A stretch of 64,000 nt of DNA from Thermomicrobium sp. CFH 73360 (GTDB lineage Bacteria > Chloroflexota > Chloroflexia > Thermomicrobiales > Thermomicrobiaceae), in NCBI RefSeq assembly GCF_023806465.1, contig NZ_JAMSLS010000005.1, forward strand, positions 155,302 through 219,301. The letters run 5' to 3'. The notes beneath the pieces were generated by a model, which did no database searches, was not told the origin of the DNA, and was given only the letters and a program-made list of their open reading frames with translations. The number at the start of each line of letters is the position of its first letter. The stretch's first letter is position 1. The position numbers and the translations under genes are program-made. This document shows, piece after piece, positions 35,863 through 45,246 of the stretch.

Positions 35863-37149
35863 ATGGACACTCCGTCACAAGAGGCCAAGTCATCAAACCC
35901 GGTTGCGGCCCGTCGAGGGAGCTTCCGCACTCGTCCCTTGGCCAAAGGCCTTCCCTATCTTGGCCCTGCGTTTGTTGCCAGTGTCGCGTACATCGATCCT
36001 GGCAACTATGCAACGAACATCGAAAGCGGGGCTCAGTTCGGGTACACCCTGCTCTGGGTCATCTTTGCAGCAAACTTCGCCGCGATGCTCATCCAGTCGC
36101 TTTCCGCCAAGTTAGGCATCGCTACCGGCCACAACTTGGCAGAGATCTGCCGCGAGCGCTTTCCCCGCCCCGTTACCTGGGGCATGTGGGTGGTGGCCGA
36201 GCTCGTGGCGATGGCAACCGATCTTGCGGAGTTCCTTGGCGCAGCGCTTGGCTTTGCCCTGCTCTTTCATTTCCCGCTTTTTGTTGGTGGGCTCTTGACC
36301 GGTATCACGACGTTCGCGATCCTCGCCCTGGAGCGGTATGGGCACCGGCCGATCGAGGCGGTGATCACCAGTTTGGTGGGCGTCATCGCTGGCTGCTATA
36401 TCCTAGAAACGATCCTTGAAGAGCCGGATTGGGGAGCCATTGCGACCCACGCGGTGATTCCGCACTTTGCTGGGCCGGAAAGCGTCCTCCTTGCCACTGG
36501 TATCTTAGGAGCAACCGTCATGCCCCACGTGATCTATCTGCATTCGGCGCTGACACAACACCGGATCGTGCCGCAGTCAGCGGAAGAAGCGCGCCGCATC
36601 TTCCGCTTTGAGATTCTGGACGTGGTGATTGCGATGGGCATCGCTGGGCTGGTGAACGCTGCCATGCTGGTGATGGCGGCCTCAACCTTCCACGCGCGCG
36701 GGCTGGCACAGGTGGGGACGATCGAAGAAGCGCACCGCACGCTCGAGCCGCTTCTCGGCTCGTTGGCCAGCACGGCTTTTGCCCTTTCGCTCCTGGCCTC
36801 CGGTCTCTCCTCCTCGACCGTTGGCACCATGGCCGGGCAAGTTGTGATGCAGGGATTCCTTCACCGCACCATCCCGATTTGGTTTCGTCGGGGGATCACG
36901 ATGCTTCCGGCATTGGTGGTGATTGCGCTTGGGCTGGATCCCACACGCACGTTGGTCATCAGCCAAGTGGTCTTGAGCTTCGGCATTCCTTTCGCGCTCA
37001 TTCCGCTGATTCTCTTCACGGCCAAGCGCCGCCTGATGGGGGAACTGGTGAATCGCCGCCTCATCACGGCGCTGGCCAGTTGCCTAGCTGCCTTGATCAT
37101 TGCTCTGAATCTCTTTCTGCTCTGGACAACCTTTGCTGGTGGTGCCTGA
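35863..37149 (+). CDS. mntH: NRAMP-family divalent metal transporter
   Basis: A 428-residue protein from ATG 35863, after GAGGCAGG; a TTG at 35839 is a possible alternative. About eleven hydrophobic helices are present. The first helix has the metal-binding DPGN (SVAYIDPGNYATN), and helix 6 has the second motif MPHVIYLHSALTQ with the Met ligand. These mark proton-coupled Mn(II)/Fe(II) importers. The C-terminus runs into the next gene by a TGATGA overlap, so it is co-translated with the universal stress protein. Confidence 0.92.
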   Translation: MDTPSQEAKSSNPVAARRGSFRTRPLAKGLPYLGPAFVASVAYIDPGNYATNIESGAQFGYTLLWVIFAANFAAMLIQSLSAKLGIATGHNLAEICRERFPRPVTWGMWVVAELVAMATDLAEFLGAALGFALLFHFPLFVGGLLTGITTFAILALERYGHRPIEAVITSLVGVIAGCYILETILEEPDWGAIATHAVIPHFAGPESVLLATGILGATVMPHVIYLHSALTQHRIVPQSAEEARRIFRFEILDVVIAMGIAGLVNAAMLVMAASTFHARGLAQVGTIEEAHRTLEPLLGSLASTAFALSLLASGLSSSTVGTMAGQVVMQGFLHRTIPIWFRRGITMLPALVVIALGLDPTRTLVISQVVLSFGIPFALIPLILFTAKRRLMGELVNRRLITALASCLAALIIALNLFLLWTTFAGGA

Positions 37150-38057
37150 TGAGTGCTCCTTCCTTCTCCCGCATCCTCGTCCCGCTCGATGGGTCACGCC
37201 TGGCTGAGCAGATCTTGCCGATCGTGTCTGGTATCGTGCGGCATTGTGGCGGGGAACTCATTCTCCTCCACGTCCTCGAACCCGCACCACCCGAGCAGAT
37301 CCACGGCGAGCCGCACCTCGCTATCGCCGAAGAGGCCGCTCGTTATCTGGAGAACATCTCCCAACAACTCGTGACCCACACCATCGCGACACGCATTGTC
37401 ATCATCTCCGCCGATCGCGAGGCGGTGGCAGCCTGCATCGCACATCAAGCACGCGCACTCGAGGTCGACGGCATTGCCCTCACCAATCACGGTCATGGAG
37501 GTCTACGCGGGTTACTCTTCGGTCGTATCGCACAGCAGGTCCTCCAGCAGGCAGAACTCCCCACGCTCGTCGTGCGCGCTCTTCGCAACCGTCACGGCAC
37601 GCTCCAGCCCGCGAGTTTCCAGCGCCTCCTGGTCCCGCTCGATGGATCTCTGGAAAGCGAGCGCGCAGTACCGCTTGCCTGGCATCTGGCGAGCTGCCTT
37701 CCTGCTCGTGTACTGCTGGCACAGATTGTCCCCACACTCGAGCGCCTCAGCCTCAGCGAGAGTGCTCCCGCCGTCTTCCTGCCCAGCGCGACCGCTGCGC
37801 TTTTGGAGCTCGAACGGGAACGGGCAGAGCAGGAACTCCAGCAGATGGCTGCAACCGCCCCAGCGGGTACGACCGTCACTATTGCCGTCCGGCAAGGGGA
37901 TGTCGTAGACGAACTGGCCCGATTGACCACCGAAGCGGACCTCGTTGTCATGACGACACATGGTCGAGCGGGATTGCCAGGCTGGCTCGCCGGTAGTGTC
38001 GCTGCCCGCCTCCTCGAGCGGATCTCCGTCCCGCTGCTCCTGGTTCCAATCAGCTAA
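37149..38057 (+). CDS. Tandem universal stress protein
   Basis: A 302-residue cytoplasmic protein of two UspA domains. Each starts with the strand ILVPLDGS or LLVPLDGS (residues about 9 and 158). The second has the ATP-binding signature THGRAGLPGWLAGSVAARLLERI; the first has NHGHGGLRGLLFGRIAQQVL, in which the canonical G-x2-G-x9-G spacing is also present. The start ATG (37149-37151) overlaps the mntH stop. Many Usp proteins accompany transporters and modulate them; the link here is an inference from the overlap. Confidence 0.9.
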   Translation: MSAPSFSRILVPLDGSRLAEQILPIVSGIVRHCGGELILLHVLEPAPPEQIHGEPHLAIAEEAARYLENISQQLVTHTIATRIVIISADREAVAACIAHQARALEVDGIALTNHGHGGLRGLLFGRIAQQVLQQAELPTLVVRALRNRHGTLQPASFQRLLVPLDGSLESERAVPLAWHLASCLPARVLLAQIVPTLERLSLSESAPAVFLPSATAALLELERERAEQELQQMAATAPAGTTVTIAVRQGDVVDELARLTTEADLVVMTTHGRAGLPGWLAGSVAARLLERISVPLLLVPIS

Positions 38058-38227
38058 GGACGAGCCAGTGCTCCCAGTTGCGCCAGCCTTCCGTATGGAA
38101 CACGCAAGGAGCATGCTGGACTTCACTGATGATCCTCTCCAAGGTGGAGCGGCGTGCTTGCAGGAGTGCAAGGGGTAACCGCCCAGCTCACTCCGAATCT
38201 TCAACCAAGACGAAGACGGGCAACATT

Positions 38228-38800
38228 TCACCTATCCACCGCAAAGAGGTCACTCACCTTCACGCGGAAGCCTGGCAGCACCTCGCCACCCTCCAACTCC
38301 TCCTCCGCACTGAGCTCCCGTACCACCCCACCCCCCTTATACACCGTCACCGCCCGACTCCGCGGCCACACCACCCACACCTGCCGCACCCCTGCCCCCA
38401 AGTACTCCCGCACCCGCTCGTGTACCTCCTCCGCCCGATCATGCGGCGACACAATCTCTACCGCCAGATCCGGCGCCCCCGGCCAAAACCCCTCTGGAAT
38501 CCCTCCCTCCGGCACCCGCTCCCGCCGCACCACCGAGACATCCGGTATCCGCACCGTGTCCGGATTGCGGCGCAAGATATAGCCAAGTCCATCTCCGAAG
38601 ACCAAACCAAGTCCGCGTGCCGTCACAAACTGGTGCAGCAGCATCACAAGGCGAACGACAATCGCAGCATGCCGAGCCCCAGCCCCAGGCATTTCCACGA
38701 GTTTCCCTTCATGCAGCTCGTAGCGCATCCCCGGCTTCTCCGGGAGCTCCAGAAGCTCCTCGGCCGTGAGCAACGCCACGCGCTCTTCCGCCACATTCAT
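38228..38800 (-). CDS. Uma2-family (DUF820) PD-(D/E)XK nuclease-like protein
   Basis: A 190-residue protein from ATG 38800 with AGGAG upstream; the frame is open to 38899. Family marks are the N-terminal LLTAEELLELPEKPGMRYELHEGKLVEM (read in parts), the catalytic-type pair in IPDVSVV and PDLAVEIVSPHDRAEEV, and the following REYLGAGVRQVWVV. Uma2 proteins have a restriction-nuclease fold but mostly unknown roles. No partner gene is adjacent. Confidence 0.88.
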   Translation of the reverse strand: MNVAEERVALLTAEELLELPEKPGMRYELHEGKLVEMPGAGARHAAIVVRLVMLLHQFVTARGLGLVFGDGLGYILRRNPDTVRIPDVSVVRRERVPEGGIPEGFWPGAPDLAVEIVSPHDRAEEVHERVREYLGAGVRQVWVVWPRSRAVTVYKGGGVVRELSAEEELEGGEVLPGFRVKVSDLFAVDR

Positions 38801-39263
38801 CGTCTGATGCTCCTGTTTCGGCAGATCCAGCCAGCACCGCGGAAAAACGTCGACGTCACCACAACCCAGTTCGGTGATCTTCCTGTAAGTGAATGCCATC
38901 GATGGCGCGAGTGCAAGTAAGCACCCTCACCGGGGACTGCTGGCATCAGACTGATCCCCCAAGACGGCCACCATCACCAGAACCTTCCACTTCCTATACG
39001 ATTCCGGCAGCGCCAACCAATGACTCTGTGTGCCCTCCTGCATTGAATCAGGGCGTTCTCGGAGGCTCTCTTGAGTGGGAACGAGGGAAGAGCAACACGC
39101 TTCCTGTACGGACGGCGCAACTGGGACCACGGTGTTTCTCTGGTAGGCCTCCGCCTTTGTATTGGCAGCACAGCATGCGATACCTTCCGCAGCGTGGACA
39201 TTGCTACACTTCACCTCGTTGGTGGTGCAGAAACCACCCGCGGTGCACGAACAGGGTGTGGAC
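38801..39263. other. Intergenic gap of about 460 bp
   Basis: ORFs on both strands cross it, some with several Cys, but none has a good ribosome site or recognisable content. No repeat or RNA gene was seen. Confidence 0.4.
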
Positions 39264-39800
39264 ATGCTCAGTGCTGCTAAGACACAAACGACACAAGGAA
39301 ATTGGCGACCATGTTCATTGATCCTCGCGGTATCACTCTCTCTCACCGCACTGACATGTCTCCTCGCGGCACACCACCCCGGCACTGCCAGCCTGACCAA
39401 CCACTTGCGAGGTGTTCTCTCTGTACCGGCAAATTCGCCCCTCCCACATGAGACGTCTTGTGTGCATTACGCCCAGCACGTGCACGCTGTGTCTCCATCC
39501 CTGCAAGCCAGCCTGATCACGCACGTTTCCGCCTTCCACCCATTCCCGGTCGCCTCACGCTTCACCATCCCCGCAGCCCTTGTCACAGCAGTAACACCCT
39601 GCATGAGCGGGCTTGGATCGGCTCTCTGCCAGCTTGTGGCTGTCCTGCTTGTGGTTGTGGGATGGATCGTCCATCATTCTCGTCAGCACAGCACGGCACT
39701 CGCCTACACTGCGCCACAATCCCCACGTCGACTTCTTCCTGCCCCTCTCGGCACATCCACCCGTGTGACTTGCGTTCAATTCCGCTGCTTACGGAATTGA
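39264..39800 (+). CDS. Probable small membrane protein, unknown
   Basis: About 178 residues if started at ATG 39264; the frame is open back to 39162. A hydrophobic segment near the N-terminus (CSLILAVSLSLTALTCLLAAHH) and another near residue 125 (LCQLVAVLLVVVGWIVHHS) could be membrane helices. The segment between has several His and Cys residues. It precedes the multicopper oxidase on the same strand by about 110 bases, which raises the possibility of a copper-related role. It shows no known family and could be a spurious ORF. Confidence 0.42.
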   Translation: MLSAAKTQTTQGNWRPCSLILAVSLSLTALTCLLAAHHPGTASLTNHLRGVLSVPANSPLPHETSCVHYAQHVHAVSPSLQASLITHVSAFHPFPVASRFTIPAALVTAVTPCMSGLGSALCQLVAVLLVVVGWIVHHSRQHSTALAYTAPQSPRRLLPAPLGTSTRVTCVQFRCLRN

Positions 39801-39909
39801 TCCCCTCTCCTCATTACTGGACCCCCGCTCCAGCGAGCAGTTGGCGTACTCGTGCTGACTGCAGGCGTGACGACGTTGGCCCAGAGTGAGAGACCATAGG
39901 GAGATCTCG

Positions 39910-41508
39910 ATGCGGAACTCACAATTGGTCTTCACATCTCGCCGATTCACCCGTCGAGCCACGCTCAGCCTCGTGGGTGTCGGTGTTCTGACCACCGTAC
40001 TCGCTGCGTGCCGTCAGTCACCCGCCACCAACACGGCGCAGATCGTCACACCCACAACACCTAGCACTCAGCTCACGCCTGGGCTTTCCGGGGAAACACT
40101 CACGCCAACAGCAAGTCCGACTGCGGTGAGGACGTATCGCGTCGAGACAGTGGTAGCTGAACTTGAAGTCGGTTCGCATCGGGTGAGTACCTTTACCTAT
40201 AACGGTCAGCTTCCCGGACCTGAGCTCCGTGTTCGTGAAGGTGAAGCGCTCCGCGTCGTCGTTGACAATCGTCTCCCTGAACCAACGACCATCCACTGGC
40301 ACGGCATCCCCGTCCCGAATGCCATGGATGGGGTAGCGGACGTGACCCAACCAGCCATCGCTCCCGGCACCCAGTTCACATATGAGTTTGTGGTTCCTGT
40401 GGCTGGCACCTACCTCTACCATACCCACGTCGGGCTCCAGCTTGATCGTGGGCTCTACGGTGCACTCATCGTTGAACCCCGGCAGGAGACGCTGAGTTAC
40501 GACCGTGAGGTCACGCTCGTTCTCGACGATTGGCTGGACGGCATCGCCGGCACCCCAGAGGACGCGCTTCAGCAATTGGTCGGGGCCGGCCACGATGCAC
40601 ATGGTATGGGCCACGGCACTATGCCAATGACCCCCGGGATGAACACAATGCCAGGGATGGGCACGATGCCCGGAATGGGAACGATGCCCAGTATGCCAGG
40701 TGGGTCACCACCGGAACTCACTCCCGATCTCGTCTATCCCCTCTACCTGATCAACGGGCGATCGGTTGATGCGCCCTTCGCGTTTGCGGGCAAGCGCGGC
40801 GAACTGCTCCGCCTACGTCTGATCAACGCTGCCTCAGCCACAATCTTCCGCGTCGCGCTTGTCGGGCACCGGCTTCGCCTCGTCCAAGTCGACGGGCAAC
40901 CGATCGAGCCACTCGAGGGCGACGCGCTACGAATCGGGATGGGCGAGCGCTACGACGTCCTGGTGCAGCTCGACAACGCTGGGGTTTGGCCGCTTGTTGC
41001 CTGGGCCGAGGGAACAAACGCAACTGCGCTGGCCGTGTTGCGCTACGAGGGGAGTGGCAGATCGCTTTCTCCAATCACCACGCGCCCGGCTGAGTTGGCT
41101 GGTGAACTCCTGCATGGCCTACGCGTCCGCTCAGCGAACACTGAGAGTGCGCCGTTCACGCCCGATCTCGAGCTCCCGGTCGTCCTCAGCGGTGGTATGG
41201 GGCAGTACGTCTGGACAATTGACGGCCAGGCTTATCCGGACGCTGAGCCGATCCACGTCAAACTCGGCCAACGCGTGCGCTTCCGCCTACAGAACATGAC
41301 GATGATGCCTCATCCCATGCACCTACATGGTCATTTCTTCCGCGTCGGCCAGTCCCCGCAGGGAGCACTCCGCGACACCGTCCTCATCGACCCCATGCAG
41401 GAGGTCACAATCGACTGGGAGGCAGACAATCCCGGCCTTTGGGCCTTCCACTGCCACCACCTGTACCATCAGGAGACAGGGATGATGCGGATCATCGAGG
41501 TCGGTTGA
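39910..41508 (+). CDS. Multicopper oxidase with Met-rich loop
   Basis: A 532-residue protein from ATG 39910 after GGGAG. The N-terminus has a twin-Arg-like SRRFTRRATLSLVG stretch and a lipobox-like LAAC, so a Tat-exported lipoprotein is likely. All four copper-binding motifs are present: TIHWHGIPV, YLYHTHVG, HPMHLHGHFF and WAFHCHHLYHQETGMM. A Met/His-rich insertion (about residues 232-265, with repeats of GMNTMPGMGTMP) is like those in cuprous oxidases such as CueO. It may oxidise Cu(I), Mn(II) or phenolic substrates outside the membrane. Confidence 0.92.
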   Translation: MRNSQLVFTSRRFTRRATLSLVGVGVLTTVLAACRQSPATNTAQIVTPTTPSTQLTPGLSGETLTPTASPTAVRTYRVETVVAELEVGSHRVSTFTYNGQLPGPELRVREGEALRVVVDNRLPEPTTIHWHGIPVPNAMDGVADVTQPAIAPGTQFTYEFVVPVAGTYLYHTHVGLQLDRGLYGALIVEPRQETLSYDREVTLVLDDWLDGIAGTPEDALQQLVGAGHDAHGMGHGTMPMTPGMNTMPGMGTMPGMGTMPSMPGGSPPELTPDLVYPLYLINGRSVDAPFAFAGKRGELLRLRLINAASATIFRVALVGHRLRLVQVDGQPIEPLEGDALRIGMGERYDVLVQLDNAGVWPLVAWAEGTNATALAVLRYEGSGRSLSPITTRPAELAGELLHGLRVRSANTESAPFTPDLELPVVLSGGMGQYVWTIDGQAYPDAEPIHVKLGQRVRFRLQNMTMMPHPMHLHGHFFRVGQSPQGALRDTVLIDPMQEVTIDWEADNPGLWAFHCHHLYHQETGMMRIIEVG

Positions 41509-41518
41509 ACATTGTCAC

Positions 41519-41547
41519 GGGGACGGGCGAAAGACCCGCCCGTCCCC
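41519..41547. terminator. Hairpin between the convergent oxidase and SDR genes
   Basis: GGGGACGGGCG (41519-41529) pairs perfectly with CGCCCGTCCCC (41537-41547) around a seven-base loop. It lies between convergent stops and could serve both strands. No T-run follows on the plus strand. Confidence 0.6.
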
Positions 41548-41615
41548 ATGCGTCCCCGCTTGCTCCTCGAGCCATCCAAACAGACACAGCGTCGTGAGCT
41601 GCCGGAGCCAACCCA

Positions 41616-42437
41616 TCACACAAACGCGTTCTCGGGATCCGTTCGACCTCCGGGTACGATTGAAACGGCCCCGTCGATCGGAATGGCCGCACCAGTCAGG
41701 TAACCGGCCTCTCGGCTGGCGAGATACACAACCAGACTTGCGATCTCTTCCGCTGTCCCCGCACGGCGGGCCGGAATGGTCGGTGCGAGTCGCTCGAACC
41801 GTTCTTCCGGCCACTGCGCCCGGAGCTCTGGTGTGACCACAAAGCCTGGGAGGATGGCATTCACCGTGATTCCGTGCTGGGCCACCTCGGTCGCCAGATG
41901 CCGAGTGAAACCGTAGAGCGCCTCCTTTGTCGTCACGTAGGGTACGCCGTGGAGGATACTCGCTCGGATCGCGGCGATGTTTGAAACGTTCACGATGCGC
42001 CCGAACTTGCGCAGGCGCATGTCCCGAACCACTGCCCGGCTGAGATAGAACGGCGCATGCACATTCAGCGCGACGCTGCGCTGCCACTCCTCGGTCGGGA
42101 TCTGATCAGGACGATACGCCGCTGAACGATACTCGGCATTGTTCACCAAGATGTCGATCTTGCCGAATCGTTCGATGACTTGTTCGACGAGCTGATCGGC
42201 CTCCCGTGAGTCAGTGATATCGGCAGAAAACGCCTCTGCAACAAAACCGAGCTGGCGGAGCTCGCTGGCGGTCGCTTCTGCCACCTCAGCAACAAAGTCG
42301 TGCACCGCGATCTGCGCGCCTGCGCGCGCCAGCTCTCGGGCGATCGCCATGCCAAGGCCACCGTTGGCGCCACCACCTGCTCCTGTCACCAGTGCCACAA
42401 GCCCACGAAGATCACACGGTCCGCTACTCCTGGTCAT
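41616..42437 (-). CDS. Short-chain dehydrogenase/reductase A
   Basis: A 273-residue SDR from ATG 42437; the open frame to 42572 would overlap the second SDR. The cofactor loop is VTGAGGGANGGLG with a longer Gly-rich segment than usual, VNNAEYRS is the NNAG-type motif, and the YVTTK pair supplies Tyr and Lys. In the catalytic-Ser region it reads NVSNIAA: the position that aligns with the active Ser of related enzymes appears to be Asn, while the paralogue has NISSFAA. Substrate unknown. It is 59 bases downstream of SDR B on the same strand. Confidence 0.86.
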   Translation of the reverse strand: MTRSSGPCDLRGLVALVTGAGGGANGGLGMAIARELARAGAQIAVHDFVAEVAEATASELRQLGFVAEAFSADITDSREADQLVEQVIERFGKIDILVNNAEYRSAAYRPDQIPTEEWQRSVALNVHAPFYLSRAVVRDMRLRKFGRIVNVSNIAAIRASILHGVPYVTTKEALYGFTRHLATEVAQHGITVNAILPGFVVTPELRAQWPEERFERLAPTIPARRAGTAEEIASLVVYLASREAGYLTGAAIPIDGAVSIVPGGRTDPENAFV

Positions 42438-42495
42438 GAACCTGTTCCTCTCCGCCTTTCCGGCCGTCGAATCACTCCTGGCAAACGTGCCGGCC

Positions 42496-43317
42496 TCACT
42501 CACCGGTATCCTTGCCACTTCGCCGCTTGAGCTCAGCAAAATCACCGATCCCGCTCGACACGCCACGGTCAACCGGAATAGCCGCCCCAGAGATCGCCGT
42601 CAGCGACGGGTGGCAGAGATACGCGACAATCCAACCGAGCTCCTCTTCAGGGTGGATCGCGCGGTACGGCCCCTCGCCCTGGACCCAGTCCGGTCGCAGT
42701 CGAAGCACCCGTGGGTTGAGGAGCCCAGTCGGCATCAACGCGTTCACAGTGATCCCGTATTGCGCGACCTCGTAGGCCAGCTGGCGCGTCAGGCCGAGCA
42801 GTCCCGTCTTGGCCGTCGTGTAGGTCACGCCCCCGACGAAGCCAGTACGCACCGCCGCGAATGAGGAGATGTTGACAATCCGACCGAACCGCTGAGGAAT
42901 CATGTAACGTAAAGCAGCGCGGCTCATATAGAAGGGGCCATCCAAATCGACTGCCAGCTGGTGATGCCAGATCTCATCGGGCAGGCGTTCCACAGCCGGA
43001 ATCAATCCACTGATCGCGGCATTATTGACCAGGATATCGATCCGCCCGAAGTGCCGCACCACCTCGTCCACTATCCGATCGGCAGCGTCCGGCTTCGAGA
43101 CATCGCCAACGACCGCGATCGCTTCCCCGCCACGCTGCTGAATCTGCTCTACCGTGGCCTGCGCGAGTTCCTCGCTGATGTCGTTGACGGCGATGCGGGC
43201 ACCACGGCGCGCAAGGTGCCTCGCGATCCCTGCACCACCCCCACCCTCCTCTCCACGGCCGGCACCGGTCACCAGTGCTACCATTCCCTCCAGCCATCGT
43301 TCCTCAGTCATCGCCAA
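42496..43317 (-). CDS. Short-chain dehydrogenase/reductase B
   Basis: A 273-residue SDR with the same length and overall sequence as SDR A, so a tandem duplicate. It has VTGAGRGEEGGGGAGIA as an extended nucleotide-binding loop, LVNNAAISG, NISSFAA with the catalytic Ser, YTTAK with Tyr and Lys, and GAAIPVDRGVSSG at the C-terminal end. The unusual long Gly-rich loop (E/G inserted) is shared with SDR A. Both probably use NAD(P)H on an unidentified alcohol or ketone. Confidence 0.88.
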   Translation of the reverse strand: MAMTEERWLEGMVALVTGAGRGEEGGGGAGIARHLARRGARIAVNDISEELAQATVEQIQQRGGEAIAVVGDVSKPDAADRIVDEVVRHFGRIDILVNNAAISGLIPAVERLPDEIWHHQLAVDLDGPFYMSRAALRYMIPQRFGRIVNISSFAAVRTGFVGGVTYTTAKTGLLGLTRQLAYEVAQYGITVNALMPTGLLNPRVLRLRPDWVQGEGPYRAIHPEEELGWIVAYLCHPSLTAISGAAIPVDRGVSSGIGDFAELKRRSGKDTGE

Positions 43318-44413
43318 CGATCCCCCTTCTGATCACCTGCGTACCCACTCGCTCGCCCGCTCGGCCTTCCGCACCGGTCAAACCGGTGATCATCGTTCAG
43401 CAGCCGGCCGTATCTCCCTCTCACTTCCCCGACGGACGCCTTGTCCTCGTCGCACCAGTCACACCGCCCCGCCTATCGCTCACGTCAGACCCGTACCTGG
43501 GAAATTCGGCTCTGTGCCCAGCAGAAGATGTCCGTCGACGTGCCCTGTTCGTTTCCAAGGCTCCTTGCCGACCGCTGCATCCGGATCCGCTCCCGCCCAA
43601 ATGAGGAGTCCCCGGTCCACGCTACTGTGACCGCCAACCAGTGCTTCGGCTCGTGGCTTGGGCCGAACCTTATGAGTTTCGCACTGAAGTATATGGCGGG
43701 CCTTATTCCCGAGCAATCCCCCATGTTGTGCTGTCTTGACGTTGCGCTCACTGGGCAAATCAGAAGCTGCTCAGTAGGCTCGTGAGCGAAGAGGTTCGAA
43801 GCACAGTCTCGGGCCCCCGCCCAAACAGTCTCCTGGTCAGCCACACGATCAGTCCCCGTGACCCCGTCCCCACGGAGAGCCCTCTTGCTGGTACGGCATC
43901 ATAGACCGCTTGGGGTTCAGCGATGGAGAGCCATCCTCTCACGGCGAGCGACCGAGGAGTGGTCCCAACCGCGCTGACAGCCTTGGTTCAGCAGCCCGTT
44001 CGCGCGCGGACCAGAAGACGATGTACCGGAATCATCTCGGTGACGCACCATCGCGGCATGACTCCTCCGGCCAATACACCCGACCTGATGAGTCACCAGA
44101 TGTGCCACCCTCTCGGCCTAACCATTCCCTCCGTGCCACTCGAGTGCATCCCTCGTCGCCGGCCCCGCTTTTGTGCGTTCAGGCGACCGCTACCCCAAGG
44201 ACCGTCCCACCGTTGCAGCCCTCAGGCCCTCCTCACCCTCTGCAAGCGCGCCCACGAGATGAACTCGCCGTGGTGCTTGAACAGCGACCTGTGCTCCGTC
44301 CAGAACCACGAGAGTGTTGGTCCGTCAATCCGCCGGCGCACCCCACTATCCGGCAAACGCCCGCTCCCCCTCCTCATTGGGGTAAACGTTGTGCCCATTC
44401 CCGAGGAGACCTC
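43318..44413. other. Intergenic region of about 1.1 kb
   Basis: Overlapping ORFs in many frames but none with family features or a convincing start. No repeats, tRNA or insertion-sequence ends seen. It follows a broken gene, so it could contain decayed sequence, but I cannot identify any. Confidence 0.4.
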
Positions 44414-45243
44414 TCACCGCCGCTTGCCAAGCGCACGCACCGCCGAGAAGATGAGCAAGGCACCGAGGAAGACCTTGAGAAAGATGCCGGGCGCAAACCC
44501 TGCCAGCCACCCCCGAGGCAGACACCAACGATCGAGCCAAGTGCCATCGGGAGCACCGTTACTCGCAACGGTTAACGGTCGCGGAACGCTCCCAGCCGCG
44601 CGTATCCGACGAGGCCGATGAGCATAGTCGGTAGACTGAGCAGCGGACTCGCCGTCCCTGCCGCCTTCACATCGAGCCCGAAAAGGAGGATCAAAGTCGG
44701 AATGATGAACTCGCCGCCGGCCACGCCAAGGAGACTGGCCACCAGTCCAATCCCAAGCCCACACAGCGCTGCTACCACCGCCTGACCCCCCTCGGCATCC
44801 GGAAACGGTGAGGGGAAAGCCGGTAGGAAGGCCTCCACGATAATCAAGGCACCAAGGAAGACCAACAACCCGACAAGCAATCGGTGCACACTCTCATCGC
44901 GGAGACGATAGAGGATGCGCGGGCTCACAAGCGCGGCCGCAGCAGCCCCGACCGTCATCCCACCGATGACCCATAAGCGACCCAGGACCGGGTCGAGCGA
45001 CAGCGTCCGCGAGCGTACAAACGGGGCAAAGAGCAGCGTGATGAGCGTCACCCCGAGGCTCAACGGTACGGCCAGACGCGGCTCGTATCGCATAAGCCAG
45101 GCCACCACTGGAATACGGAATTCTGCGCCACCAAGTCCAAGGAGCCCTCCGACACCCCCGACCGCCGCCCCCCAACCGACAGCCTCCGTTGGCCACCGAC
45201 GCGGCACCGCGGTCTCTCCATCACGCGCCCCGACGCCCATCAC
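44414..45243 (-). pseudogene. Disrupted TauE/SafE-family sulfite/anion exporter
   Basis: The first 223 codons encode a normal TauE/SafE protein with several hydrophobic helices and the two Gly-rich repeats GGVGGLLGLGGAEFRIP and GLVASLLGVAGGEFIIP. An in-frame TAA at 44572-44574 follows GAFRDR. After it the same frame continues as VTVLPMALGSIVGVCLGG, which is the expected penultimate region. Then, at a run of five G, the reading shifts to another frame that encodes the expected last helix, GWLAGFAPGIFLKVFLGALL, ending at TGA 44414. One added G would restore that frame. Two independent lesions suggest decay, though the 223-residue product might still be made. Confidence 0.75.
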
Positions 45244-45246
45244 ACT

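Noticed and set aside
38893..39400. Cys-containing ORFs on both strands upstream of the copper oxidase region
   Set aside because: They overlap each other, lack ribosome sites and match no family.
43923..44621. Plus-strand ORF of 232 codons
   Set aside because: It is antisense to the TauE/SafE pseudogene at its end and has low-complexity Pro/Arg/Ser composition typical of shadow frames in GC-rich DNA.
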